DNA of 64,000 bases from Oryza sativa Japonica Group (lineage: Eukaryota > Streptophyta > Magnoliopsida > Poales > Poaceae), in contig NC_089039.1 of NCBI RefSeq assembly GCF_034140825.1, positions 26,733,001 to 26,797,000 of the forward strand, read 5' to 3'. A program made the translations under genes and the position numbers. The notes under the pieces were generated by a model that ran no database searches, was not told the origin of the DNA, and saw only the letters and a program-made list of their open reading frames with translations. Below are positions 48,427-60,220 of this stretch, piece after piece. Position 1 is the stretch's first letter. Each line of letters begins with the position of its first letter.

Positions 48427-48769
48427 GGCCGTGTTTGGTTGTTTTGGCAAAAAAAAAATAACGTATACTAACACATATTTAAAGTATTAAACGTAGACTA
48501 ATAACAAAACAAATTATAAATTTCGCCGGTAAACTGCGAGACGAATCTCTTAAGCCTAATTAATTCGTCATTAGCAAATGTTTACTGTAGCACCAGTACA
48601 CCACATTGTCAAATCATGACATAATTAGGCTTAAAAGATTTGTCTCGCAATTTATATGTAAATTGCGTAATTTGTTTTTTTTTCGTTCATATTTAGTGCT
48701 TCATACGTATGTCTAAATATTTGATATGATAAAAAGATTAGAAGTTTGGAGGGAAATAAACACACAGCC
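48427..48769. mobile_element. Tourist-like MITE
   Basis: It begins GGCCGTGTTTGGTTG and ends AATAAACACACAGCC. The centre contains the mirrored GCGAGACGAATCTCTTAAGC and CTTAAAAGATTTGTCTCGC blocks typical of a very common rice MITE family. A 3-bp duplication is not evident. Confidence 0.72.
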
Positions 48770-48919
48770 ACTGCCGCAATTCGCAAATGACCAACGATCT
48801 GCGATTCGATCGCTCAAACGATGAGTAGACCAAAGCGACCGCGCTCATGACATCTACAGCCCCAGCCCGTGCAGCTTTAAGCAGTATCAACTCAAATCGA
48901 TCGCATGGCACATCTGCAC

Positions 48920-49161
48920 GCCTCTAGAAAATAAATCAGCTATAAATATATTTTAAGAAGATAAAAGAAAGATAAGAGCAGCGGACTATAAATTTAGCCA
49001 GCTACAGCATAGACTTCAAAATACATGTGTGTACGACAGGTGGGATCAAACATTAATTAATTATATAGTACATGTTTATAGGTAATTATTATATGAATTA
49101 GCTATTAAATTGACTATAGATAATTTAGAGCAATAATTAGTTGTACTTTTAAACTTGCTCT
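48920..49161. mobile_element. MITE, inverted relative of the element at 61170-61421
   Basis: It ends AAACTTGCTC and contains CAGCTATAAATATATTTTAA near its start. Read on the minus strand, these match the ends and body of the copy at 61170-61421. The left end is worn. Confidence 0.6.
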
Positions 49162-49636
49162 ATGACATCACGATCAGAGAAACCACGAACTTGATCGCTC
49201 CTGCAGATCGAACGGTGAAAACGTGAACGCTGAACGATGAGATCATTAAAAACGGCAACGGAGAGATATGAGTGCTTGACACAATTGGCCCGTTTATTCT
49301 GTTCTATCCACGACTCTCTTTTTCTTTTAAAAAAAATCGTTTTTATGGGTTCGGACTTCGGAGTTCTCTTCTTCGAGCAACGCCGAGGCCGACGCTAATA
49401 GATGGGCCGGGCCGGTAAGATTTGACAGAATGGGCCCGTTTCTTTTCTATCTTTTTGTTTTTTCAATTTTCTGGTTGAGTAGGGGTTCGGAATTTTCTTC
49501 CACGAACCCCCGTTTTCCGCAGCTACTATGCTTTTCCCTCGCTCCCCGTGCGCCCCGTGATTCAAGATAAGGAGGAGATCGACTAAATAGAGAGATCACC
49601 GCGTCCATCGGATTGATCGATCGGTTGTTGCTGGCC

Positions 49637-51362
49637 ATGGCGTCGTCGCGGAGGCGGACGCTGCTCAAGGTCATCGTCCTCGGCGACAGCGGGTCAGCAC
49701 GCTACGCTAGCTCATCCTTGGCTACAGACCCGGCCATTTCTTCCTAGCTTGATTTCGAATCGCTCTAGCCCTGCTTCTGTCAGCTTGATTTCATGGTGCT
49801 TGTTTGATTTTTTCCCTGACTCCTGACTTGGATCGGTTATTTGGTTTTGGTTTTGGTGCAGGGTGGGGAAGACGTCCCTGATGAACCAGTATCCTTCTCC
49901 TCCATAGCTGCATATCATCGAGCTTTTTAGTAGTATCAATTTTGCTCAGTTAGCTGTAGATTATAGTGAAATCCTCAGAAGATAAATCTCAATATTTTCT
50001 ACTACTACCTTTCATTCATTTAACCGGAATTACATTCAGAAAAAAAGAAGAGATATTTTTAACTAGAAACAATCTTCAGCACACCACAAATATCGGTGCT
50101 TGGATTTTCTTGAACTCTTGATTAGATACGTGAACAAGAAGTTTAGCCAGCAGTACAAGGCGACGATCGGCGCCGATTTCGTCACCAAGGAGGTTCTCAT
50201 TGAAGACAGGCTTGTCACCTTGCAGGTCAGCCTCATACACCCATTCAATTTGGATGCTTTCTATTCTCAAAAAAATTTGGATGCTTTCACATGAAAGTTG
50301 CCATCTGGCTGTCATCAGTATTGAGTTTTCTTGGATGTAGATCTGGGACACGGCAGGACAGGAGAGGTTTCAGAGTCTCGGTGTGGCGTTCTACAGAGGT
50401 GCAGATTGCTGTATGCTAGTCTACGATGTCAATGCTAAAAGATCTTTCAATGCACTCAACACCTGGCATGATGAGTTCCTCACCCAAGTAAGTCATTTTT
50501 ATCAGGATATTTTCCTTAAAAGTTTTTAGCATCTGCAATTACCTCTTCCATTGTGGCCATGCCTGATGCCTGTACTAGTTCAGAGAAGCAATGTCTGCAT
50601 CATCTGTTAGTCATATGCAAACTGAAGGCATACAGCAAAATGCCAAAATGGCTGCTGCAGGCTGAAAATTTAATGTTGCTTGGTTAATATCAATCAATTT
50701 GAACTAGTTATGAAGAACCTGACAAGTCCATTTTACATTTCAGAGGAAAAAGAAAAGTAGTACAGCATTTTTGTCCTATTTTAACAGTACTGGAAGACTG
50801 CAACTGAAAAATTTCGGCTCCTTTTTTAGGCTAGCCCATCAGATCCCAAACATTTTCCCTTCATATTACTCGGCAACAAGATTGACATAGATGCCGGAAA
50901 CAGACGTGCCGTAAGTTACTTGAACATTCAAACTTCTGTACAACAGTCCAGTACACTTCCTTTTTTTTTCTTTTTCTGAACGAAATCCAGTGCACAGACA
51001 TTGACAATTTGACATTTCTGTACTGTCTTCCCGGCCACAGATCCCTGAGAAGAAAGCAAAAGAGTGGTGCGTCTCCAAAGGCAACATTCCGTATTTCGAA
51101 ACCTCTGCGAAAGACGACTACAATGTTGACAGTGCTTTTCTGTGCATTGCCAAGCTTGCTCTGGAGCATGAGCATGATCAGGACATGTAAGTGAAACACC
51201 TTCAGTTTCTTGTTTGCATCTGAAGTGCTTCAAGCCTAAACAAATCTAGCATTAGCTGTTTACTAGTCATCTTACACCTGTTTCTTCTCTATCCCCAGCT
51301 ACTTCAAGACTGTTGCACAACCAGCCCCTGATACTGAACATACCAGCGGATGTGCTTGCTAG
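49637..51362 (+). CDS. RAB7: Rab7-type small GTPase (RABG3 group)
   Basis: Seven exons (49637-49692, 49862-49888, 50126-50225, 50341-50487, 50830-50910, 51041-51186 and 51299-51362) give 206 aa, the normal Rab7 size. G boxes: GDSGVGKTS (16-24), the effector region [18 protein letters not shown] (63-71, with the Gln needed for hydrolysis), NKID (126-129), and ETSAKDD (157-163). The ending SGCAC supplies the two cysteines that are geranylgeranylated for membrane attachment. Rab7/RABG3 proteins control late-endosome to vacuole fusion on the tonoplast and late endosomes. The 27-nt second exon interrupts the P-loop region, as in other plant Rab7 genes. The broken copy at 47172-48420 is a duplicate of its 5' part. 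Which of the several rice Rab7 paralogues this is was not determined. Confidence 0.96.
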
Positions 51363-51490
51363 CACTTTGGATGCTTTTGTTCATTGGCTGAGAATGAAAT
51401 TATACAATTATAAGTTGTTATGGACTCACAGTGTACAATAAGCTCGCATAAGAAACTGTTACTCGCTTGTGTATCCATTTTTTTAACCTA

Positions 51491-51630
51491 GGCTGTGTTT
51501 AGATCCAAAGTTTGGATCCAAACTTCAGTCCTTTTCCATCACATCAACCTGTCATACATCCACAACTTTTCAGTCACATTATCTCCAATTTCAACCAAAA
51601 TCTAAACTTTACGCTGAACTAAACACAGCC
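51491..51630. mobile_element. Tourist-like MITE (140 bp)
   Basis: It begins GGCTGTGTTTAGATCC and ends CTGAACTAAACACAGCC, with CTA on both sides (51488-51490 and 51631-51633). A 3-bp duplication fits the PIF/Harbinger superfamily. It lies about 130 bp after the Rab7 stop codon, probably in or just past its 3'UTR. Confidence 0.85.
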
Positions 51631-52544
51631 CTACTAGTAGAATACTATACTAGTAATAAGCAGCTTCTGCTTGCATCTGCCCAGCAGCCCAGGTAGGAAA
51701 AGACTAACTGGAATAGCAGTTCTGACTGTTCTGTCGGTGTCGGTATTCTGTGTAGAAGTACTTGTATAGCAGTTGACCTCTTCATTGTCAGCTGTAACAA
51801 AACATACAGTTGCTTTCCAGTTTACAGTAGTAGTTATGAATTCATCTTTCTCCCCAAACAGTGCGATCGCATGTGCTATATAGTTCATTTGATGGCTCAC
51901 ACTGTTCAGAGATGGGGGTGCCCAGTGACGCTGACCGAAATGTTCAGACTTCAGGCTCTTCAAAAGTTGTAGTACTAGTACTTTTCTAACGATTGCACAA
52001 GGCTGATTCAGAGATTCAGATTTCGACCCTGCCCTGATGGCGATCCTGAAACTTGACGACGGCGTGTTGGGAAACCATGCAGCAGCAGAAGCAGGGAGGG
52101 ATCTGTCACTCTGTCCGCGCCGATGAGGACATACAGGTAGCGAGCGTACGCTGCCGGTGGTGGCCGATCGAGCCGAGACGTTGCTGTCCGTCCGTCCATG
52201 CAACGACGCTACCCCCAGGTCGTCGGGCTGGATAGGCCACCAAGGCGACGACGGCCGGACAACCTTGACCCCGGTTCCGGGACCTTGCTGACCTCCTTCT
52301 CGGATCCTGCCGGGTTGCAGGCGAGAAGCTTCAGAAAAAAATGGCAGGAGGAGATCAAGGTCAGAGGACTCGTTGAATGCGACTCTCAGCCGTCGCTCTC
52401 CTTCCACCTGCTTTTCAGTTTCCGGAAAAAGGAAATAAAAGCTTCTCTCAGAGCTAGTATCTCTGGTGTGATTCTTCAGCTAGCTCACTGAACGATCGCG
52501 TGGGTTCATACTTCATACTAATAAAAGTAGAGTAGTAGCTAGTA

Positions 52545-52680
52545 CTCCTTTCGTCCTTGAATACAAGAGATTGATGTGACATCCTAGCACAGCAAATCTA
52601 GACAAGTTTACTGTCTAAATTCGTTGTACTGTAATGTATCATATCCAACCAAAAATTCTTATATTTAGGAATAAAGGGAG
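52545..52680. mobile_element. Stowaway MITE
   Basis: The left end CTCCTTTCGTCCTTGAATAC and the right end TATTTAGGAATAAAGGGAG are inverted, with TA on both sides (52543-52544 and 52681-52682). Confidence 0.85.
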
Positions 52681-52682
52681 TA

Positions 52683-53725
52683 CTAGTTTATGCAGCATGC
52701 CATGTGTATGTGTGTACATGAGATGAGGTCCAATTCTCGTGTTCAATTTGTGACTGTGTGTTGCTGATTGAATAATGGATAGTTGGATACTAGTGATAGC
52801 AGCACACAGAGTTGAACATAGCTTCGTTGTTTAGAATTGTTAGAATCCACTAATGAATGCGACATGCGAAAAGGGGTTAATTCGTAGAGTGTTTTAACTA
52901 AAACAGAGTCCAAAAACACGCGACTGTGCCTATGAACAAACTCTTCATTAACATTCCCGTGGCCTCGTGGACAATTGGTTGGCATTTTATATGTGTCCGT
53001 TGAATTTTTGTCAAACCTATCGGTTGATGGAACGGTGTGCACCGCGAACTCACACGAACACCTATGTTTTTTTTTCTTTCAATTTTGGTATGGTTTCCTT
53101 TTCTAATAAATTTATAGGCCGAATATTTATATGTCTACTTCCTATTTGTATTTGAATTCTGATTTGGATTCAAATGTTTTTATATATAGTGTTTCTATAT
53201 TAAACTTTTCTACGTATATTTACTTATATGTATAAATATTTTGGATATTTCTGATGGTGGACCAAAACGTATTCTTCTTATGTCTAAGCCACCGTGAACA
53301 TCTACCTATTACACTAACGAGCACCAGATGGTAGTTGTTGAAAGAATAGTAAGATTAGACCTTACCACACCAAGTGGTGAATCCAGAAAGAAATAGTAAA
53401 GGGATTAAACAAACTAGCTAAAGTTAGAGCTCTTCTCACACGTATGTAAAGCAAAAAAAAAAAATAGCGAGGGTCCCCACGATAGATCCATCCCGACCAC
53501 GTACACCATATCCGGATTATCCACAAGGATTTTGGAGGAAAAAAATGGTATTAATATATTTTAAATTAGTTTCAGGCTTTCAGCCGGCAGATATTCTGCA
53601 CTTAGATACATGCATGCATGTCCGGTTTCGTTATCCGAATGGGCCGAACAAAGTGGACGTCAATCGCAATATCTTACGCTAAAAAGAGCTTCCTGGGCCC
53701 TTCTTAATCCCCACGTGCTTGATTA
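52683..53725. other. Gene-poor stretch before MULE 2
   Basis: This is AT-rich DNA with no supported coding region, simple repeat runs (A-rich at 53450) and no element I could delimit. Confidence 0.5.
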
Positions 53726-53736
53726 CCCAAACAACG

Positions 53737-54020
53737 AATTTTTTTCGGTTTTAGATTTTTTTTTTAATATTTATAGAAATAATCTATCGGCCAAAAAAAT
53801 TACAAAAATAGACCCTGCCGCCCACCTCTGGGGCGGCAAGCTGACGTGGCAAACGGGGGAGGAACGGGCGGTGACGGAGGGAGGGTTTTTTTGCAGGAAA
53901 ACCCTTGCCGCCCTCTGGTGGGGCGGCAAGTGGCCCGAATGCAAAAAAAAGTCAGTCGGGGCCGGCTATTTTGCAGGCGGCCCCTTGCCGCCCTCTGGCC
54001 GGGCGGCAGGCCTCACTGCC
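53737..54020 (+). repeat. Left terminal inverted repeat region of MULE 2
   Basis: A T-rich outer end is followed by GAAATAATCTATCGGCC, then GGCGGCAAG units repeated at about 53818-54010 (palindromic CTTGCCGCCC/GGGCGGCAAG) and the TGACGTGGCA box at 53842-53851. The last part runs into the leader of the transposase gene. Confidence 0.8.
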
Positions 54021-54406
54021 TATAAAAGGCCTGCTGCCCAGCCCCTAGCCCTCATTCTTCTCTCCTCAATTCCAGTGAAAAAAAAAGAAGAGAGGGGAGG
54101 AGAAGAGAAGAAGGGGCGAAGCCTTGCCGGATTCAGACGCCGATTTCAGGTAATATTCATAGATCCTATATGTGACTATTGAGTTAAATAGTGTGTATTC
54201 TTTAAAAATTTGTTTGAATAAATGCATTATATTTTTAGGGTTTTAGTTGTACTAATCTAGAAGTGCGTATTGTAGATATCGGTAACTACGTAGATTTGCT
54301 AGTTTGGAATCAATACATTACCGTTGCATTGGCTTACACAAGATATTACGTTGTAGATGTTTATTGCATGAAAGAGTAATATGATCTAGTTATTTCGTTG
54401 ACAGAT

Positions 54407-55304
54407 ATGTCGAACAAACAAATATTCCAAGTTTACCATGGACCAGGAAACGTCCGTTACGGGCCAACTGGGGTAGATCTGTCAGATTTTATTGTATCAG
54501 AAAGGGGAATTGATAGACCGGCTGAGAGGAGTGTACCTTCTATAAAAGGATGGTTAATGAGGGGCTTGAGAGTTGATCCACAGACAAGTGACATAACAAT
54601 CAATGTTATAGTAAGTCGGGCAACTGAGGGTTTTTATTGGGAACTAATGCCAGTTCAAAACTCTCGAGTGTGGAGATGGTATTTGGAAAATGCATTGCAA
54701 CGCGGGTGGCCTCTAGCTTTGGTTCCGTTTGTTCACCCGAAGGATCCAGGTGTGCAGATGAACATGGATGATGGCGAGGGACCAAGTGCTAAAGTAAACG
54801 AGACTTCTGTGGAGGAGGTCAACGCACGAGAGGACGGGGACGTAGTAGCTCCAGTGGGCATTCAACTAGGTGGAGTGGCCGACGAGGGGGAGACTGTCGG
54901 TGCCATTGTGGATGAAATGGAGAGGGAGGATTCTGACAACGAGCGTGTAGAGGAAGGTGATTCGTCAGATGATGAGACGGATATTAATCCAGCAGAATGG
55001 GCTAGTGAGGATTTTTCTGGGCTGATCGTCTCTGAAGAGGATAGTGTGAGATGGGAGTACAAAGAAAATGAGGTTATTCAGGGAGCGATTTATAGTAGAG
55101 CAGAAGATATGAAGGAGGCGGTAAAACATTTTGCAGTGTCACTTCATAGAGAGTTTAGGGTTGCCAAGTCGAACCGGTCGCAATATGAAGTTCGGTGTGT
55201 TAAGGAAAAAGATGGTTGTCCCTGGAGAGTGCACGCGTATAAGGGGAAATGGAAGGATTATTGGACAGTGTTAGTCGTTACCAAGCATACATGTTTTCTA
55301 CCTG
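54407..55304 (+). pseudogene. Truncated MuDR-type transposase (N-terminal domains only)
   Basis: The ATG follows an intron acceptor (TTGACAG). About 300 codons align with the complete transposase at 30352-33063: MSNKQIFQVYHGPGNVRYGP, VDLSDFIVSERGIDRPAERS, an acidic stretch, then the MuDR DNA-binding domain (EAVKHFAVSLHREFRV, CPWRVHAYKG). The match ends after TKHTCFLP at a possible donor (G|GTAATG). The DDE catalytic domain, SWIM finger and CCHC knuckle (about 600 aa) are absent. If translated, the product could bind DNA but not catalyse movement. Confidence 0.9.
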
Positions 55305-55517
55305 GTAATGTTATGTTATATTATTGAACTCTACATATATGTTAAATTGCACGTCATCGTTATGTACCATTAGTAATGTTTGCTATATTTAAATAGCAAC
55401 TTGTTGTACATAATTAATCTCATGATTTTATTACTATTTCATAATTTTGCAAGTTATCTTTTGTTTTACATTACTATTTTTGAATTGTTCTAACACGAAA
55501 CACTATATTTTTCAAAG

Positions 55518-58305
55518 ATGGCACGTCAGGATACACCTCAGTTGTTGGACCCGGCGATAGATCACTGACACCGGTCTCACCTTACTGCGGTGCAGGGGGC
55601 TCAGCTTGGGACGTTCCGGGCACGTACGTGCGGTGAGCTACTCACGGTTCACGACTCCTTTGTCGAGAGGTACGAACAGTGTTTTACTATAAGTTAGTTG
55701 CACTGTAATATTTTTTATAATGACATATTAATTTGTTATTGCAGGCTACGTGAGGCCGGCCTCCTACCGATGTGTCGGCTGGTGGAGGCTGCAGCCGGCG
55801 ACGCGGACCCGGCCAGACGATGGACTGTGGACAGGTCCCTCCTAGCAGCTTTGGTCGATCGATGGAGGCCAGAGACGCACACTTTTCACTTGCCGTGCGG
55901 TGAGGTAGCCCCTACCCTACAGGACGTATCGTACTTGTTGGGGCTACCGCTCGCGGGAGACGCTGTTGGGCCAGTGACCACGGCTGTGGACTGGGAGGAC
56001 GATCTGACGGCACGTTTCGCACTAGTACAGCGCGCACCGCACCTCCCGCTCGAGCCGTTGGCACACCACCGCAACACCGGACCTACGAAGAGGTGGCTGC
56101 TTCAGTTCACCGTGAGTGTTTTTGTACCGAAATGACAATCGTATTACATATTTAGTCCGCAGTTAAGGTGTCTAACATTTTATCGACTGCTTGCAGGTTG
56201 AGCAGCTACAGGCGAAGGCCGACGAGTACTCGTACAGCCGATGTTTGGAGGCGTACTTGCTCTGGCTTTTTGGCTGGGTGATGTTCTGTGGCGGTCACGG
56301 GCACGCCATCGACAAGGGACTCGTGCACTACGCCAGGAGCATCGCCGATGCTGCAGTAGGCGAGGTGCCTCAGTGGAGCTGGGGTTCCGCGTTGTTGGCG
56401 GCTCTGTACCGTGCACTTTGTGAGTCTTGCACGAAGACGGATCCCAGCGCGACCTTTGGTGGGTGCCCTCTCTTTCTTTCTATCTGGGCAGCTGAGAGGA
56501 TTGCGATCGGCCGCCCTGAGGTGGACCAGCACGCGTACGAGGAGTCACTGTACGAGGAGCGACCAGAGGTCGACTACCCTACGATGGGTACTCTGTGGTG
56601 CCGTCGTCAGGTACGTTGCATCGATCTTATCGTATTGTTAAGTTAATTGCTAAGTTCATTGTACATCACATCGATCGTCTCATATTGCAGCGCCGATGGG
56701 CTCACGTCCAGGTTAGGCGGTCGTATCCTGAGTTTGCTATGGAGTTCGACCGCCTTCTGATGACTGACGTCGTGTGGGAGCCCTACAGTGCCGCGGCTAC
56801 CCAGGCTCGTGCGCCGTTGGGTCTGTCCACACTCTGCACCAGGGACCAGGCGTACTAGATGACTACGGTTCCGATGGTCTTCGACATCTGCGTTGAGCCT
56901 CACGCCTCTTTCCGCGTGATGCGGCAGTTCGGCTTCCGTCAGCTCTTTCCAGTACCGTTTCCGACCACCGTCCCAGCTGCTGTTCACCAGTAAGATCTTG
57001 CACTACGCTTTCCGTTGTTGCATTAAAATCTGCTTGTTCACAATAATTTGTAACATCTGTCGTTTCACACTAATATTACACATTAATTCGCAGGTACTCG
57101 CGCAAGGGTCAGCAGTCAGCTGGCGACTGGCCCGCCAAGTTGGCGACTTTTGTTCAGGACTGGTTGCTCGCAACCGAGGAGGTCGTGGACCACGAGGGAG
57201 AGCCACACGCTGAGGAGTCGTACCAGGCCTACCTACGCTGGTACCAGCCACGCACCCGTACTAGGGTCACCTTCGCTCCCTTGGAGCAGCAGCCCCACGT
57301 TGCGAGCACTAGAGACCTCTACGCCAGGCACCACGACCAGGACTTCGCTCGTGTTGTGAGTACCCTGCATCGCACCATTCCTTTATGTTTTCATGTCTTT
57401 CTCTTCGTCAAATTTTACGAATATTTACGAACAAATTAACCATGCAGGTCGACGACATCAACCGGGTCGTCGTTGACGGTTCAATGACGATCCAACGTTT
57501 AGGCGCGGGGATTCTGGTACCCGTAGAGGAGCACCTGACGACGTACACGCGGATGGTGGAGTCGATGCGCTCGATTCTCCGAGTGCTCACCTGTCGTGCA
57601 GACGACGTTGCTCGGGCAGACGCAGCTGTACAGCGGCCACCCGTACCGTCTGGTTCCCGTCCAGCTGCGCACGTTCCTAGGCCGACTCCCCCTCCGCACG
57701 GAGGTAAGTATTTTTATTACTATTTCTATACATGCCTCGCACATATAAGTGAGCCGTTTCACTTGCCGATTGCTTCAGGGTTTCGTGCACCGTTCAGCAC
57801 CCCGCCTTCCTCGGCTAGGCCTTCTGTTGTGCCCCCCACAGGTACTTAAAAAAACAACATTACTTCCACAATCAATTTACATACATTTTATGTCTTAGCT
57901 TACAAGGGTCCCGTTGTCGATGTGTAGGTTTCGCCCAGTTCGCTATGACGCAGGCCGCCCACTTCTCCCAGGCTGCAGGGTCAGCATCACAGGCAGCCGG
58001 CACGTCGAGTCAGGGTCCACCATTGGACCATGCTGGGACCTCGTCGGACCGCTTCCTGTCTTCCACCGTGCTCTTCGACATCACTGACTTCGACTTCGCT
58101 TCAGGCTCGACAGAGGACGTCATCGGCCCCTCACAGCTGGGAGGCGCACCGCCGGTGCAGACGCAGGACCAGGCGCAGGCCACTCCTCCGCGGGACACTC
58201 GTCTACCCGTACTGTGCCACCGGATCGTTTCACCTACTCCCAGGACCATGTGCGAGCACAGGCCCGGAGGACCAAGCGTGGTCGCGGCGCGGGGCAGGGC
58301 CAGTT
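55518..58305 (+). pseudogene. PMD gene of MULE 2, interrupted by stops
   Basis: The exon order and splice sites follow the intact PMD gene at 27166-30047. The core is LPMCRLVEAAAGDADPARRW, LVDRWRPETHTFHLPCGEV, LLGLPLAGDAVGP, LEAYLLWLFGWVMFCGGHGH and LVHYARSIADA. In-frame stops lie at 55566-55568 (early in exon 1) and at 56856-56858, where the intact relative has Trp (AYWLT). Near the end the frame also shifts: a PPDRFTYSQDHVRAQ ending like the intact gene's lies in another frame. The low-complexity tail (QAAHFSQAAGSASQAAG) is longer and different from that of the first element. This is a decayed copy of an element gene. Confidence 0.9.
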
Positions 58306-58705
58306 GAGCAGTCTTCTCTTTGTTTACTTGCTTCACTTTCCAGTACTGTATGCTTGTGTAATGACTACGTTGTTGTTATATGTGCACGATACCTTTCGGC
58401 GCATGCACGACTACTTTCTGCCGCACCGATGCAGCCTCCTTTATTCGCGTGTGATACGAGTATTTGCCCGCCATTTGGCGCATACGACCAATGTAACATT
58501 CGGCGCCGATCATGCATGTATCTTTCGGCGCCAATCAGGCGTACCCACCATACCCCACCATGTTCACATGTCAGGGGTATCACTCGATTTTTTGCGCCTA
58601 TATAAGTCGCCTTAATGAGTGAGGCCTCACAATCTTTCAGAACTCAGTCACATTCAGTACTCTCTTCCCCACTTGCTTCATTACAAATCCGACCGGCTTT
58701 CGTCA
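58306..58705. promoter_or_regulatory. Spacer between PMD and GRF genes with repeated CTTTCGGCGC motif
   Basis: CTTTCGGCGC occurs at 58393-58402 and 58522-58531, with a variant ATTCGGCGCC at 58498-58507. The same word occurs twice (minus strand) after the PMD gene of MULE 1. The stretch should hold the 3' end of the PMD transcript and the promoter of the GRF gene. TATATAAG near 58599 is a plausible TATA box about 105 bp before the ATG. Confidence 0.5.
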
Positions 58706-59519
58706 ATGGCTAGACGCCGGGGTGTTGAGGATCCAAACTGGCGTAGCGATCCTTGTGTATACCTACTACCACCTTGGTGCCAGCGTCCTCTCTGCCTATG
58801 CGGTGATCGATGCCAACTAATGGCTTCGAGGAATCCTGATATTCGAGGAAGGCGCTTTTTTAGGTGCCCTAACTATGACCGTGAGGTATTTTATTATCTG
58901 CACATGCTTATTCATTCCGTATGGGCAATCGCTTTATTCTTCGTAACACTACTCTATTCGGTAGACCCGCACTACGGCTTGCGCATACATCGAGTGGGTC
59001 GATACAGAAAATCCCGTTCTCGACCTAACCACCGTTTACAAGGTCGCTGGTATTTCGCATCCGAAAGTATTGAGCAATACTTACATAGAAAAGCGGCTTA
59101 TGAACGACAATGTCGTGAACAACAGAGCGACTGGCGGGTGCTAACTACGGCACTCCCTCCATGGGAAGCCCGTCCAAGATGCAGGTGTGGTGATCGTTGT
59201 CAGGTTCTTCGTTCCATAAATCCTACAACATTGGGTCAAAGGTTCTTTGTTTGTCCAAATATTCTTGACGACGATTTCATGGTAAGAATATTTTGATTAC
59301 ATGAATCCTTATTTTCTCACAACATTTACTAACTTTGCTTGCTTTACATCTATTCTTTCCTCCCAGGAACCACCAAGGAGATGTCAATACAGAGAATGGA
59401 TAGATACCAGAAGGGTTCTAACTCCACCTAGCCGTGTTGTGCAGCTTGAACTACTAGAGCAATACAGGGTTACTAAAGCGCGGTTTGAAAGAGGAGAGGG
59501 ATCCTCACGTAGGGGTTAG
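58706..59519 (+). CDS. Transposon-borne protein with two GRF-like zinc fingers (frame disturbed)
   Basis: The start is MARRRGVEDPNWRSDP. Finger 1: CLCGDRCQLMASRNPDIRGR, then FFRCP, and after an intron (donor GAG|GTATTT near 58884, acceptor TAG| at 58964) CAYIEWVDTENP. Finger 2: CRCGDRCQVLRSINPTTLGQ, FFVCP, intron 59282-59366, CQYREWIDTRR. This is the C-x-C-x(n)-C-x(n)-C-x-x-x-W order of GRF-type fingers, which bind single-stranded nucleic acid in known families. The CAYIEWVD half lies in a different frame from the stretch before finger 2, so a frameshift or a further small intron between about 59020 and 59100 is needed. No equivalent gene was found in MULE 1. The role in the element is unknown. 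Confidence 0.65.
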
Positions 59520-59929
59520 CTATTATCGGACAACTTAGCATATTGAAATTTCTACTGTCATGCTTCCTTGTCCCATTACTACATCGTCGTTGTGTTCAAC
59601 TATTGCACTACCTCCCTCCTAGTTCGAATCTAATATCATCTATGTAACCGCAATGCAAATAGTTGTATCATGTTCAAATTGTACTACTATTTCTTCATGT
59701 TACATAATTCTCCTTGTTTAAGTCCATATAATGTTTCTACGACCCAGACTGCGATAGGCCTATATAAATTATCCGAGTACTAATACGTCGAATAAGGTAC
59801 AAAATAATACCTCACTTAACATATGAAATTGCGCAACAACCAACTTCAATACATTTTTATAACAATATTAACAAGTTTTACCAATAAATACTTCTTTATT
59901 TATTATTAACATAACATAGAAAAATCTTT

Positions 59930-60209
59930 TGGCCGTACTTTTTTCATCTGGGTCCCTGGGGCGGCAAGGGACCCAGATGAAAAAGTACGGCCGCAAGCTC
60001 TTTATGGGCGGCCAAAATTGCAATTAGCCCCTGGGCGGCAAGGGCCTAATCGCAATTTTGGCCGACGGCGGCAGACGGCGCGGTCGACCCACCGTCTGCC
60101 ACGTCAGCTTGCCGCCCACCATTTGGGCGGCAGGAGCTATTTCTGCAATTTTTTTTGTCGATAGATTATTTCTGTAAATATTAAAAAAAAACTAAAAACT
60201 AAAAAATTC
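59930..60209 (-). repeat. Right terminal inverted repeat region of MULE 2
   Basis: Working inward from the end: the T/A-rich outer part, GATAGATTATTTCTGTAAATA, GGCGGCAGGAGC, TGCCACGTCA at 60097-60106, and a nested hairpin near 59940-60000 in which CTGGGTCCCTGGGGCGGCAA is mirrored by AAGGGACCCAGATG. Confidence 0.8.
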
Positions 60210-60220
60210 CCCAAACAACG

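Larger units (their letters stand above)
53737..60209 (+). mobile_element. Second PMD-carrying Mutator-like element, with 11-bp target duplication
   Basis: A 6.5-kb element is flanked by CCCAAACAACG on both sides (53726-53736 and 60210-60220), an 11-bp direct repeat in the Mutator range. The inverted ends match for about 150 bp (AATATTTA-AGAAATAATCTATCG, then TGCCGCCC, GGGCGGCAAGCTGACGTGGCA) and then become similar only in composition. On the plus strand lie the N-terminal third of a transposase gene (54407-55304), a broken PMD gene (55518-58305) and a gene with two GRF-like zinc fingers (58706-59519). Because the DDE domain is gone, it cannot move by its own enzyme. It may have been moved by a complete relative such as a sister of the element at 25969-33927, although the terminal repeats of the two differ. 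Confidence 0.93.

Noticed and set aside
51634-52407. 257-codon open frame on the minus strand after Rab7
   Set aside because: No family motif, mixed composition, starts in ordinary intergenic DNA and overlaps equally open plus-strand frames. Not enough to call a gene.
52008-52491. Possible small gene in the GC-rich stretch after Rab7
   Set aside because: Short competing frames on both strands, no recognisable motif and no clear start context.
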